Shown here piece by piece: positions 42,022 to 50,348 of a DNA stretch of 64,000 nucleotides; the first letter of the stretch is position 1, and each line of letters opens with the position of its first letter. The translations under genes were made by a program, and so were the position numbers. Location: contig CACWOS010000008.1 in the NCBI GenBank assembly GCA_902762565.1, positions 1 through 64,000 on the forward strand, read 5' to 3'. The stretch is from an uncultured Prevotellaceae bacterium (GTDB lineage: Bacteria > Bacteroidota > Bacteroidia > Bacteroidales > Bacteroidaceae). The notes beneath the pieces are model-generated. The model had not been told where the DNA came from and made no database searches. It was given only the letters and a program-made list of their open reading frames with translations.

Positions 42022-43508
42022 TTTTTCTTTCCTTTCTTCACTTTAATCTTGTCACTTGTGGTATTAGCCAGAGAGCGCACACAACGGAATCCCACATACG
42101 AACGAGGCTGGTTCTGATACTCATACGAACGCCACGCTGAACGAATATAACTCTCAGGATCCTTCCAGGAACCTCCACGTACGCTCTTCTTCTTCAAACG
42201 GTAGGGATCTTCCTTGGCAGCATTATACTTCAACTGAGGATTGATATCGTTCATAGCCTCAACACCTGCCTCCGTATATATAGTGGAAGTCCATTCTGCC
42301 ACATTGCCTGCCATATCATAAAGACCATTCGAGTTGGCGCTATAGATACCTGCACGACTGGTAATGAGGTTACCATCCTTGGTATAATTACCATTATCTG
42401 GTTTGAAGTTGGCAAAGAAGCAGCCATTACCACTCACCACATCTGCATTCTCCCATGGGAATTCATTCTGATCTTTACCACGGGCAGCAAACTCCCATTC
42501 AGCCTCAGTTGGCAGACGATAGCGCTGGACATAACGGGCAGCAGCGCCCAAACCCTTCAGCAGATATTCCGTACGCCAAGCACAGAAAGCGTTTGCCTGT
42601 TCCCACGTCACACCCACCACAGGATAGTCGTTATAGGCCGCTGCCGAGAAATAGTAACGCATATACGGCTCGTTATCGGCATTTGGGAAATCGTTCACCC
42701 AGCAAGTTGTGTCAGGGTATACATTAACAATATAGGTATTCAGGAAGTCGTAAGGTCCCGTATATTGGCGATTGATCGTCTCGCGATGGATTTTACCTTC
42801 GTCATCAATATAGGCAGTGTCCTTCGAAATCCAGATTTGCTCGTTGGGATTAGGACGCACGTCTGTATTCAAAATGCGCTCTTCAGGCGTCTCACGATAC
42901 TTGCGCTTGGCAGCTTCCGTGTAGTCGTAAACCTCATAACGATAGTTCAACTGACGCCAGTCCAACATCTTTTCACCCGTTACAGGATGGGTAACATAGA
43001 CGCTCTCAATAGCACGTTGTTCGTCTTCATTGGGCTTACGTGGAATAGGCTTCTTCCAATTCAAATGGGGCGTGACGGGATCACCATTCTTGTCTTCCTC
43101 AATTTTGTAACTCTCATCGCCACCATATGCAGGATCAGCCAAACGTTCACGGATGATAGAGTCGCGCACATAGTTTACAAACTGACGATACATCGAATTA
43201 GTCACCTCGCGCTCATCCATCCAGAATCCTTCGACAGAAATGTCTCGTACAGGCGTCTGTTTGCCCCATAGCGTATCCTGTTTGTCGATACCCATACGCA
43301 GATGACCACGCTTAATTAAAGTCATGCCATAAGGAGCTGGCTCACTGTAAGCACGTCCACTGACTCCTGTCACCTCACCACCTGAAGATGATGTAAGTTT
43401 GCTGCCAAAACAACTGGTCAATAAAAGTAAAAAGGTAAAAAGGTAAAAAGGTAAAAGACCTTTCACCCACTTGCCTTTCTGCTTTTCCATATTTACATTT
43501 CTTTCCAT
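42018..43508 (-). CDS. gldK: Type IX secretion lipoprotein GldK (PorK)
   Basis: A 496-residue outer-membrane lipoprotein (lipid-anchored C33 in LLLLTSCFGS) with a formylglycine-generating-enzyme-like domain: GHLRMGIDKQD, VEGFWMDEREVTNSMYRQFVNYV, PVVGVTWEQANAFCAWR, RLPTEAEWEFAARG and VRGGSWKDPESYIRSAWRS. It forms rings with GldN and lacks sulfatase-maturing activity as far as known. Residues 17-28 of the signal peptide (LLPFYLFTFLLL) are encoded by an 8-nt tandem array (43427-43458). Start at the first ATG (43508); MEKQKG at 43490 is an alternative. Confidence 0.93.
   Translation of the reverse strand: MERNVNMEKQKGKWVKGLLPFYLFTFLLLLTSCFGSKLTSSSGGEVTGVSGRAYSEPAPYGMTLIKRGHLRMGIDKQDTLWGKQTPVRDISVEGFWMDEREVTNSMYRQFVNYVRDSIIRERLADPAYGGDESYKIEEDKNGDPVTPHLNWKKPIPRKPNEDEQRAIESVYVTHPVTGEKMLDWRQLNYRYEVYDYTEAAKRKYRETPEERILNTDVRPNPNEQIWISKDTAYIDDEGKIHRETINRQYTGPYDFLNTYIVNVYPDTTCWVNDFPNADNEPYMRYYFSAAAYNDYPVVGVTWEQANAFCAWRTEYLLKGLGAAARYVQRYRLPTEAEWEFAARGKDQNEFPWENADVVSGNGCFFANFKPDNGNYTKDGNLITSRAGIYSANSNGLYDMAGNVAEWTSTIYTEAGVEAMNDINPQLKYNAAKEDPYRLKKKSVRGGSWKDPESYIRSAWRSYEYQNQPRSYVGFRCVRSLANTTSDKIKVKKGKKK
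43427..43458. repeat. Tandem octamer (GTAAAAAG) array encoding the gldK signal peptide core
   Basis: GTAAAAAG three times then GTAAAAGA, at exact 8-nt spacing. On the reverse strand it is CTTTTTAC repeated and encodes the hydrophobic core of the GldK signal peptide. The same repeat lies non-coding 60 nt upstream and between rpsB and tsf. Confidence 0.92.
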
Positions 43509-43517
43509 ATTCTATTT

Positions 43518-43560
43518 TTTACCGTATTTACTTTTTTACCTTTTTACTTTTTTACCTTTA
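43518..43560. repeat. Tandem octamer (TTTTTACC) array between porP and gldK
   Basis: TAC occurs at 43520, 43529, 43537, 43545 and 43553, i.e. 8-nt spacing with one 9-nt step. It fills most of the 49-nt gap and reaches the porP stop codon (43558-43560). Confidence 0.85.
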
Positions 43561-44496
43561 CAGGAATCGCACACTTTGATGCTTGTTGCGTCCCTTCTTA
43601 TAAAGGTTCAGCTCCGTCTGATAGCCCACAAACAGTTCGTGGCTGCCATTTCCGAAACTAAGAGCCGAGGTGTAAATCTCGTAACTGTAACCCAGCATGA
43701 CGCCGTGAAACAAACCACCCACAAAAGCTGTCACTGAATTGGTCGGGCTATACCCCACTCCAGCATACAACACCCTATTGTCATGCGTATATTTTAAACG
43801 ACAAGTTACGTCACCTCGATAGGCCACTCCATCGTAGCGCACCAACATAGAGGGGTGTATTGTTAGTAACGGATTGTTGAGCCGAATATTGTATCCGCCA
43901 GTCAAATAATACACATTACTCATATTATAAATGCTTCGTTCACCCAATTCTATCGTGGGTGCTGTAGCATGTAATATGGATAAGCCTGCATACCAAGGGC
44001 CATGCTGATAATAGAGGCCTGCAGACAAATCAAGGGCTGTTCCATTATCATCTGTTTTCGAGAAAGCTGGGTCGCTCGTGTCCTCCAAATCAAGTTCAGA
44101 GCCTTTGAATTTCTCACTCAACAAACCTACCTGAACACCTACGCTTAGCATCCCGCCAAACAAGCGCTGCTTATAAGCATATTGCACGACCAGGCGCTGA
44201 TGATTAAACAGACCTATCTGGTCGTTCATCATCTGCAAGCCAACACCATGCATCTTATTCAACAACATAAAAGGCATATCACCTGCCACATACATTGTTC
44301 GCGGATTATGTTCAAAGCCTGTCAGCGTCATCGCGTAGGCACCAGTCACGTTGATTTTCGACTCCTTTCCAACTGCAGCAGGATTAAACGAAGGCTCCAT
44401 CGTCCAGTAGTGACTGAACGATGGTTCCTGTTGTGCTTTGACAGTTGTCAGAAAGAGCCACAACAGCAAAAATATCGCATACTTACGCTTCTGCAT
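43558..44496 (-). CDS. porP: PorP/SprF family type IX secretion outer-membrane protein
   Basis: A 312-residue outer-membrane barrel with signal peptide MQKRKYAIFLLLWLFLTTVKAQ. The mature start QEPSFSHYWTMEPSFNPAAVGKE and GVGLQMMNDQIGLFNHQRLVVQYAYKQRL are typical for PorP/SprF, which link the type IX apparatus or its surface adhesins to the outer membrane. First gene of the porP-gldK-L-M-N operon, as in Porphyromonas. The frame is open to 44661 but the extension overlaps the divergent promoter and has no family similarity, so the ATG at 44494-44496 is chosen. Confidence 0.9.
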   Translation of the reverse strand: MQKRKYAIFLLLWLFLTTVKAQQEPSFSHYWTMEPSFNPAAVGKESKINVTGAYAMTLTGFEHNPRTMYVAGDMPFMLLNKMHGVGLQMMNDQIGLFNHQRLVVQYAYKQRLFGGMLSVGVQVGLLSEKFKGSELDLEDTSDPAFSKTDDNGTALDLSAGLYYQHGPWYAGLSILHATAPTIELGERSIYNMSNVYYLTGGYNIRLNNPLLTIHPSMLVRYDGVAYRGDVTCRLKYTHDNRVLYAGVGYSPTNSVTAFVGGLFHGVMLGYSYEIYTSALSFGNGSHELFVGYQTELNLYKKGRNKHQSVRFL

Positions 44497-44644
44497 CGTA
44501 TTAAATAACGTACAAAATCTAAATATTATTGTCTTTTTATTAGCTTTTTGCTTGCTTTTTCGCAACTTTGCGACAAAAGTCGCGAAGATACTCCGTCTCG
44601 GCATAAAAAAGATTAAAATCTTTTGTTCTGCCCTCAACTTTTCG

Positions 44645-44652
44645 TAACTTTG
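44645..44652 (+). promoter_or_regulatory. Promoter -7 element of the U32 gene (near-leaderless)
   Basis: TAACTTTG fits TAnnTTTG; its last base is 9 nt from the ATG at 44661, so the leader would be about 3 nt. Confidence 0.6.
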
Positions 44653-44660
44653 CACCCGCA

Positions 44661-45911
44661 ATGAAGGAAACGATAAAAGATTTTGAAATTATGGCGCCTG
44701 TTGGCAGTCGCGACGCACTGGCTGCGGCACTAAAGGCTGGGGCCGACTCCGTGTACTTTGGGGTAGAACAGCTAAACATGCGCTCGCACTCTGCCAACCA
44801 CTTTACGATTGACGACCTGCGCGAGATTGCCGCCACCTGCCGTGAGGCTGGTGTCAAGAGCTATTTGACGGTGAACACCATCATATATGGTGAAGATATC
44901 GAGACGATGCACCAGATAGTAGATGCTGCTGTTGAAGCTCAGATATCGGCCGTGATAGCTTGCGACATTGCCGTGATGACCTATTGTCGCGAGAAGGGCA
45001 TGGAGGTTCACCTTTCTACACAGCTGAACATCTCGAATGTCGAAGCATTGAAGTTCTATGCTCAGTTTGCCGATGTGGTGGTGTTAGCGCGAGAACTCAA
45101 GATGGAACAGGTCGCAGACATCTACCGCCAAATTGAAGAGCAGCATATCACTGGTCCAAGTGGTGAGTTGGTGCGTATTGAGATGTTTTGTCACGGAGCA
45201 CTATGTATGGCAGTGAGTGGCAAATGCTATATGAGCCTTGATAACACAGGACGCTCAGCTAATCGCGGTGCCTGTATGCAGATTTGCCGCAGAAGCTATG
45301 TTGTCACGGATCGTGAGACGGGAACAGAGCTTGAGATAGACAATAAATACATCATGTCACCCAAGGACTTGAAGACCATCCGTTTCATAGATAAAATGTT
45401 GAACGCGGGCGTGCGCGTATTTAAAATAGAAGGTAGAGCTCGTGGACCAGAATATGTGCTGACCGTAGTACAATGCTATAAAGAGGCTATCCAAAGCGTG
45501 CTTGCAGGGACTTTTACCGAAGAGAAAAAAGACCAGTGGGATGAACGTTTGGCTACCGTCTTCAACCGCGGCTTTTGGGATGGCTATTACCAAGGACAAC
45601 TCTTGGGCGAATGGAATTCCAACTACGGTTCGAATGCCACTGAACGCAAACAGTACATTGGCAAAGGTGTCAAATACTTCTCGAAATTGGGTGTGGCTGA
45701 GTTCACCGTAGAAGCTGACACATTCTCCGTAGGTGACAAGATGCTCATCACTGGACCTACCACGGGTGCCCTCTACGTCACCGTCGATGAGATTCACGAC
45801 GATGTCAGCAGCATCCAGACAGCCCAACAGGGCACGCGCGTCAGCATCCGCGTACCAGAGAAAGTAAGACCATCAGATAAACTATTTAAGATTATTAAAA
45901 ATGACAATTAA
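44661..45911 (+). CDS. U32-family protein (peptidase U32 / RNA hydroxylation type)
   Basis: A 416-residue protein beginning MKETIKDFEIMAPVGSRDALAAALKAGADSVYFGV, the U32 TIM-barrel start, with the cysteine-rich signature FCHGALCMAVSGKCYMS...GRSANRGACMQICRR that binds an Fe-S cluster in related proteins. Called collagenase-like peptidases historically; E. coli members RlhA and TrhP instead hydroxylate rRNA or tRNA, which is the more likely role. Ends with a small beta domain. It overlaps sufE by 11 nt. Confidence 0.88.
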   Translation: MKETIKDFEIMAPVGSRDALAAALKAGADSVYFGVEQLNMRSHSANHFTIDDLREIAATCREAGVKSYLTVNTIIYGEDIETMHQIVDAAVEAQISAVIACDIAVMTYCREKGMEVHLSTQLNISNVEALKFYAQFADVVVLARELKMEQVADIYRQIEEQHITGPSGELVRIEMFCHGALCMAVSGKCYMSLDNTGRSANRGACMQICRRSYVVTDRETGTELEIDNKYIMSPKDLKTIRFIDKMLNAGVRVFKIEGRARGPEYVLTVVQCYKEAIQSVLAGTFTEEKKDQWDERLATVFNRGFWDGYYQGQLLGEWNSNYGSNATERKQYIGKGVKYFSKLGVAEFTVEADTFSVGDKMLITGPTTGALYVTVDEIHDDVSSIQTAQQGTRVSIRVPEKVRPSDKLFKIIKNDN

Positions 45912-46317
45912 CGAGATACAGGACGAGATCATCGAGGAATTTTCTGGTCTTGATGACTGGATGGACAAATATCAGTTGCTGATAGACCTGGGCAACGAGC
46001 AAGCTCCCCTTGACGAACAATATAAGACGGAGAGTAATCTAATTGACGGTTGTCAGAGTCGTGTTTGGCTACAAGCAGATTTCGCAAACGGTCTGATTCA
46101 TTTCTCTGCAGAAAGTGATGCACTAATCGTAAAGGGTATCGTATCACTGTTGATTCGTGTACTTAGCGACCATACCCCTAAGGAAATTCTGGATGCCGAC
46201 CTCTACTTTATCGATGAGATTGGACTGAAAGAGCACCTGTCGCCTACCCGTTCTAATGGTCTGCTGGCAATGATCAAGCAGATACGTTCGTATGCGCTGG
46301 CTTTCTCTATGAAGTAA
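45901..46317 (+). CDS. sufE: SufE-family Fe-S cluster assembly protein
   Basis: A 138-residue protein with LDDWMDKYQLLIDLGNE and the active-site cysteine in LIDGCQSRVWL, both characteristic of SufE, which accepts persulfide sulfur from SufS. The start overlaps the end of the U32 gene by 11 nt, so it is translated together with a likely Fe-S enzyme. A hairpin terminator follows. Confidence 0.92.
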   Translation: MTINEIQDEIIEEFSGLDDWMDKYQLLIDLGNEQAPLDEQYKTESNLIDGCQSRVWLQADFANGLIHFSAESDALIVKGIVSLLIRVLSDHTPKEILDADLYFIDEIGLKEHLSPTRSNGLLAMIKQIRSYALAFSMK

Positions 46318-46342
46318 AAAAGCACAAAAATCTTGTGTTTTT
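46318..46342 (+). terminator. Terminator of U32-sufE
   Basis: A 10-bp stem (AAAAGCACAA with TTGTGTTTTT, one G-T pair) with loop AAATC and a T-run in the 3' arm, immediately after the sufE stop codon. Confidence 0.7.
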
Positions 46343-46366
46343 GATGCTTATCTTCGCAAAAATAAC

Positions 46367-46374
46367 TATCTTTG
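46367..46374 (+). promoter_or_regulatory. Promoter -7 element of the lipoprotein-rpoN operon (near-leaderless)
   Basis: TATCTTTG fits TAnnTTTG; its last base is 10 nt from the ATG at 46384, so the leader would be about 4 nt. Confidence 0.55.
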
Positions 46375-46383
46375 CAACGAGAT

Positions 46384-47019
46384 ATGAGAAGAACAGCAGG
46401 ATTAATGCTGCTTCTGTTGGCACTTCTGACGTTGTCGTGTGGCAACAAGAAGCATGATGCGGCCTACTATGAGCAGATGGTAGACAGCATTCGTCGTGCT
46501 GAACAGGTATTGGAAATCCAGAAACAATCTGGCATTTACGACAATCCTATTGAAGCATGGTTCGATACGTTGCATCTGCATACGTTACCTATCCAGACTG
46601 CTGGGGCTGATGTAGAACAAATAGGCAATTTCGTTTCTGTACCACTCTCTGCCAATGAGAATTTCGGCTATGACGACAATGCCAACCTCAAAGCGATGTC
46701 ACTACCTTCCATTCATCATCGTCAGGTCATCCTGTTGTGCGAGATGCAAGATTCCATTACACCTGCGCTCTATCTCTATACGATGGACAAGAAGCATCAG
46801 CCTATTGATATGCTCTGCATTTATCACCAGGAAGATGTTAATCGCGATACGGACTATGGACTAGCCTACGATGAGTATTTCATCACCAGTCGCTATGAAA
46901 TCACCGTGTTGCATTACTTCAAGGGGCATGAAGCTGTTAAGCCCCAATTAGAAGAGGCACGTCGTTATACCATTAGCAAAGATGGTATGTTTGAGGAACA
47001 ACCGATAGAGCAGGAGTAA
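46384..47019 (+). CDS. Lipoprotein of unknown function
   Basis: A 211-residue lipoprotein: signal peptide MRRTAGLMLLLLALLTLSC with lipid-anchored C19. The mature part is hydrophilic and has no motif I recognise; it may belong to a small Bacteroidota-specific family. It opens a plus-strand run lipoprotein - unknown protein - rpoN - PAP2-like - purE - ispG with short gaps. The start is the ATG 12 nt inside the frame, since the frame opens on TTG within the promoter. Confidence 0.75.
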   Translation: MRRTAGLMLLLLALLTLSCGNKKHDAAYYEQMVDSIRRAEQVLEIQKQSGIYDNPIEAWFDTLHLHTLPIQTAGADVEQIGNFVSVPLSANENFGYDDNANLKAMSLPSIHHRQVILLCEMQDSITPALYLYTMDKKHQPIDMLCIYHQEDVNRDTDYGLAYDEYFITSRYEITVLHYFKGHEAVKPQLEEARRYTISKDGMFEEQPIEQE

Positions 47020-47033
47020 AAGAAGTGAGAGAT

Positions 47034-47681
47034 ATGGCAAAGAATCAATTATGGAATGATGACTACTGGCTATTGCTTATGCAACTCTATCTGCGTAAGC
47101 CTGTAGGAGTAAAACCGATGTACAGTCGTGAAATGGTTAGTCTTAGTCTAGAATTGCACATCACGCCCCAGCAGCTCTACCAGCGCCAGAACGACATAGC
47201 GAACTTGGAAACGCCTCGTATCGAACGCATTTGGAAGGAGTACAGCCAGAATCCTCAGCGCCTGAGCCGTGCAGTCCGTCTGTTGCGTGAAATGAAAGGT
47301 TTCAATTCTGCAGGCGACTTCTTTGAGGGTGTTGCCATTGAAGAGACCTTCGAAGGCGATTTCCGTCCACTGGCAGAGGATAGTCGTCTGATGCCCTTCA
47401 TGCTGGTCATGATACTTGACCTCTATTTCTGCCTGACGCCCGCCACGATGGTAAAAGAGACTCCTGAGGTTCGCGACCTGGCTAGTCTGATGAAGATTCC
47501 TACCACTTTGATTGTAGACATATTGCAAATCTTTCAGCATCTCGATCCCTATCTTCGCCATAAGGGAGATCCCAACAATGCCCTGTTGTCGCCTTGTCGC
47601 CAGATATGGGAACGCTATGCCAATATGGAGACAACACAACTGGCAGAATATGCGCAACAATTAAGTGAATACTTTAAATAA
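47034..47681 (+). CDS. Conserved hypothetical protein upstream of rpoN
   Basis: A 215-residue soluble, mostly helical protein starting MAKNQLWNDDYWLLLMQLYLRKP. I do not recognise a known domain. There is no signal peptide or membrane segment. It lies 2 nt before the rpoN start, so it is probably coupled to sigma-54 synthesis. A GTG 9 nt upstream is an alternative start. Confidence 0.75.
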   Translation: MAKNQLWNDDYWLLLMQLYLRKPVGVKPMYSREMVSLSLELHITPQQLYQRQNDIANLETPRIERIWKEYSQNPQRLSRAVRLLREMKGFNSAGDFFEGVAIEETFEGDFRPLAEDSRLMPFMLVMILDLYFCLTPATMVKETPEVRDLASLMKIPTTLIVDILQIFQHLDPYLRHKGDPNNALLSPCRQIWERYANMETTQLAEYAQQLSEYFK

Positions 47682-47683
47682 CA

Positions 47684-49189
47684 ATGGCACAGAATCAGGT
47701 TCAGGAACAGCGACTTACACAGGAGCAACGGTTAGCGCAGAGCATTACGCAGCAACAACTGTTGCATGCTCAGTTAGTGGAGCTGCCTATCACGCAACTT
47801 GTCGAGCGTGTAAATGCCGAGATGGACGACAATCCCGCCATTGAGGTTGCTGGCCCTGGTGATGACTATGCCGATTTCACTGATAACACAGAGAATTCAG
47901 AGAGTTCTGACATCTCAGAAAGCCCCGATTACGAACAAGAGGAACGACAGTCTGCCCTCGACGAGGCCTTAGAGTCTATTGGTCGGGATGACGAGGAGCT
48001 TCCTGTCTACTATGCTGGCGAACAACAGGAAGAAAGCACGAGGGAACAAGGATTGATGGCCCAGAGCGACTCTTTTTACGATCAACTGCTGGAACAGATG
48101 GCAATGGCTCGTTTATCTGATAGCGAGCGTTACATCATGGAATATCTGATAGGTTCGCTCGATGATGATGGTCTATTGCGTAAGTCGCTCTCACAGCTCA
48201 GTGACGAATTAGCTATCTATCACAACCTTGACGTCTCTCCTACGGAAATAGAACATGTGCTACAGCTGTTACAGCAGTTCGATCCTGCAGGCATTGGTGC
48301 CCGCTCCTTGCAGGAGTGTCTGTTGCTACAAATAGCCCGTCGTGAACCATCGCGACTGAAAGACCTGATGCAGAAGGCTATCGAACAGTTTTTTGATCTC
48401 TTTACCAAGAAACATTGGAAGCAGTTACGCTCCGCTCTCCGCATCACGGATTTGCAGGCCGATGTGCTGATTCGCGAATTACGGAAACTCAATCCCAAGC
48501 CAGGATCGGCAATGGGTGAAACATCCGGTCGTTCTATGCAACAGATTACCCCCGATTTCATCGTTGATACGCATGATGACGGCAGTGTGACCTTTGTTTT
48601 GAATCATGGCGAAGTGCCAGAGCTAGCCGTCTCGCAGTCGTTTGTTGACACATTGCGTGAGTATCAGGCCAACAAGGAACATATGAGCCACCAGATGAAG
48701 GAGGCCCTACTCTATACCAAAACCAAGGTAGATGCCGCCCAGAACTTTATTACGGCCATCCGCCAGCGCCAACATACACTGACCGTGACAATGCAAGCCA
48801 TTATCCAGTGGCAGCACCGCTTCTTTGAAGAAGGTGACGAGGCTTTGCTACGTCCAATGATCTTAAAGGACATTGCAGAACGGACAGGACTCGACCTCAG
48901 CACCATATCACGTGTCAGCAATTCAAAATATGCACAGACTCGCTGGGGCACCTTCCCTTTACGTTTCTTCTTTAGTGACAGTCTGAAGACAGCGGAGGGT
49001 GAGGAATTGTCGACGCGTGAAATCAAGGCTGCGATACGTGACATTATCCATCATGAAGAAAAGCAGAAGCCTTTGAGTGATGATATGATCCAGAAAATGC
49101 TCAGCGAACAAGGTTTCCCTATAGCTCGACGAACGGTGAGCAAGTATCGCGAGCAAATGGGTATTCCAGTAGCAAGATTAAGGAGATGA
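47684..49189 (+). CDS. rpoN: RNA polymerase sigma-54 factor
   Basis: A 501-residue sigma-54. Gln-rich region I (QEQRLTQEQRLAQSITQQQLLHAQLVELP), acidic region II (residues about 55-120), the core-binding domain, the helix-turn-helix (ERTGLDLSTISRVSNSKYAQTRWGTFPLRFFFS) and the RpoN box ARRTVSKYREQMGIP at the end. Sigma-54 needs AAA+ activators; none is in the window. The ATG of the next gene overlaps its stop codon by 4 nt. Confidence 0.96.
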   Translation: MAQNQVQEQRLTQEQRLAQSITQQQLLHAQLVELPITQLVERVNAEMDDNPAIEVAGPGDDYADFTDNTENSESSDISESPDYEQEERQSALDEALESIGRDDEELPVYYAGEQQEESTREQGLMAQSDSFYDQLLEQMAMARLSDSERYIMEYLIGSLDDDGLLRKSLSQLSDELAIYHNLDVSPTEIEHVLQLLQQFDPAGIGARSLQECLLLQIARREPSRLKDLMQKAIEQFFDLFTKKHWKQLRSALRITDLQADVLIRELRKLNPKPGSAMGETSGRSMQQITPDFIVDTHDDGSVTFVLNHGEVPELAVSQSFVDTLREYQANKEHMSHQMKEALLYTKTKVDAAQNFITAIRQRQHTLTVTMQAIIQWQHRFFEEGDEALLRPMILKDIAERTGLDLSTISRVSNSKYAQTRWGTFPLRFFFSDSLKTAEGEELSTREIKAAIRDIIHHEEKQKPLSDDMIQKMLSEQGFPIARRTVSKYREQMGIPVARLRR

Positions 49190-49806
49190 AACGAGAAAAG
49201 CAATTCATATTGGCTGCACGTATTGTAAGCATGGTGTTCACACCGTTCTACCTGCCCTTTATGGGTATGGTCATCCTCTTTGTGTTCAGCTATCTCAGCA
49301 TGTTCCCGTGGGCGTATAAGTTGCAGGTACTGGCTATGGTCTACCTGTTTACCATCCTATTGCCCACCCTGATGATTCACCTCTATCGTCGCTATCAGGG
49401 ATGGAATCTTATAGAGTTAGGGCATCGTGAACGCCGTATGGTACCTTATGCCATCTCCATCATCTGCTATTTCACTTGTGTGTACGTGATGCAACGTCTC
49501 CACATGCCCCACTTCATGTCAAACATCGTGGTGGCAGGCTTGTTGGTACAGATTATATGTGCCCTCATTAATGTGGTCTGGAAAGTGTCTACCCATACAG
49601 CTGCTATCGGTGGTGTGGGTGGTGCGTTGTTTGCCTTTTCGGCTTATCTGATGTTCAACCCCATCTGGTGGTTCTGTCTGGTATTTCTAGCGGCAGGTGT
49701 GGTGGGTACCAGTCGAATGATTCTGCGCCAACATACGTTAGGGCAAGTCGTTGGCGGCTTCTGGATAGGCTTCGTCTGTGCCGCCGTGGCCATCCTCTTT
49801 CTATAA
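49186..49806 (+). CDS. PAP2-like integral membrane protein
   Basis: A 206-residue protein with about six membrane helices. KVSTHTAAIGGVGG and SRMILRQHTLGQVVGG resemble the second and third motifs of PAP2 phosphatases (PSGH and SRxxxxxHxxxD), but the first motif KxxxxxxRP is missing and the final Asp is replaced, so catalytic activity is doubtful. The start overlaps rpoN by 4 nt. Confidence 0.75.
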   Translation: MKREKQFILAARIVSMVFTPFYLPFMGMVILFVFSYLSMFPWAYKLQVLAMVYLFTILLPTLMIHLYRRYQGWNLIELGHRERRMVPYAISIICYFTCVYVMQRLHMPHFMSNIVVAGLLVQIICALINVVWKVSTHTAAIGGVGGALFAFSAYLMFNPIWWFCLVFLAAGVVGTSRMILRQHTLGQVVGGFWIGFVCAAVAILFL

Positions 49807-49838
49807 TTCATAATTCGTAATTCCAAATTCGTAATTCA
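49804..49838. repeat. Tandem heptamer (TAATTCN) array between the PAP2-like gene and purE
   Basis: TAATTCA, TAATTCG, TAATTCC, AAATTCG, TAATTCA at exact 7-nt spacing. The first unit contains the upstream stop codon (TAA, 49804-49806) and the last ends 3 nt before the purE ATG, so the array fills the gap. Confidence 0.9.
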
Positions 49839-49841
49839 TAT

Positions 49842-50348
49842 ATGAAACCATTAGTAAGCATTATCATGGGCAGCACCAGCGATCTGCCCGTCATGGAAAA
49901 AGCCTGTCAACTGCTGAACGAGTTGCAGGTACCGTTTGAAGTCAACGCGCTGTCTGCCCATCGTACCCCCGAGGCTGTCGAGGAGTTTGCCTGTGGTGCT
50001 AAAGAGCGCGGTTTGAAGGTCATTATTGCTGCTGCTGGCATGGCTGCCGCACTGCCTGGTGTCATTGCAGCTTCCACCACCCTGCCAGTCATCGGTGTAC
50101 CCATCAAGGGCATGCTTGATGGTCTTGATGCGATGCTAAGCATCATCCAGATGCCTCCTGGCATTCCCGTAGCGACAGTTGGTGTGAATGCAGCCCAGAA
50201 TGCAGCCATCCTGGCTGTGGAGATGCTAGCCCTCAGCGATGACGCTATTGCCCAGCGTTTAGCCGTCTATAAGGGCAGCTTGAAAGCAAAGATTGAAAAG
50301 GCCAACAAGGACTTAGCAGAGCTGAAGTATGACTACAAGACGAATTAG
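49842..50348 (+). CDS. purE: N5-carboxyaminoimidazole ribonucleotide mutase
   Basis: A 168-residue class I PurE of purine synthesis. Signature motifs MGSTSDLPVMEKAC, ALSAHRTPEAVEEFA and IAAAGMAAALPGVIAASTTLPVIGVP are complete. No purK is seen beside it. It overlaps ispG by 20 nt. Confidence 0.95.
   Translation: MKPLVSIIMGSTSDLPVMEKACQLLNELQVPFEVNALSAHRTPEAVEEFACGAKERGLKVIIAAAGMAAALPGVIAASTTLPVIGVPIKGMLDGLDAMLSIIQMPPGIPVATVGVNAAQNAAILAVEMLALSDDAIAQRLAVYKGSLKAKIEKANKDLAELKYDYKTN

Noticed and set aside
43558..44661. Longer porP start at 44661
   Set aside because: The start would be TTG, the extra 55 residues lack a signal peptide or family similarity, and they overlap the divergent promoter.
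3561..49838. CRISPR array as an explanation for the tandem repeats
   Set aside because: Units of 7-9 nt without spacers and no cas genes; the architecture is different.
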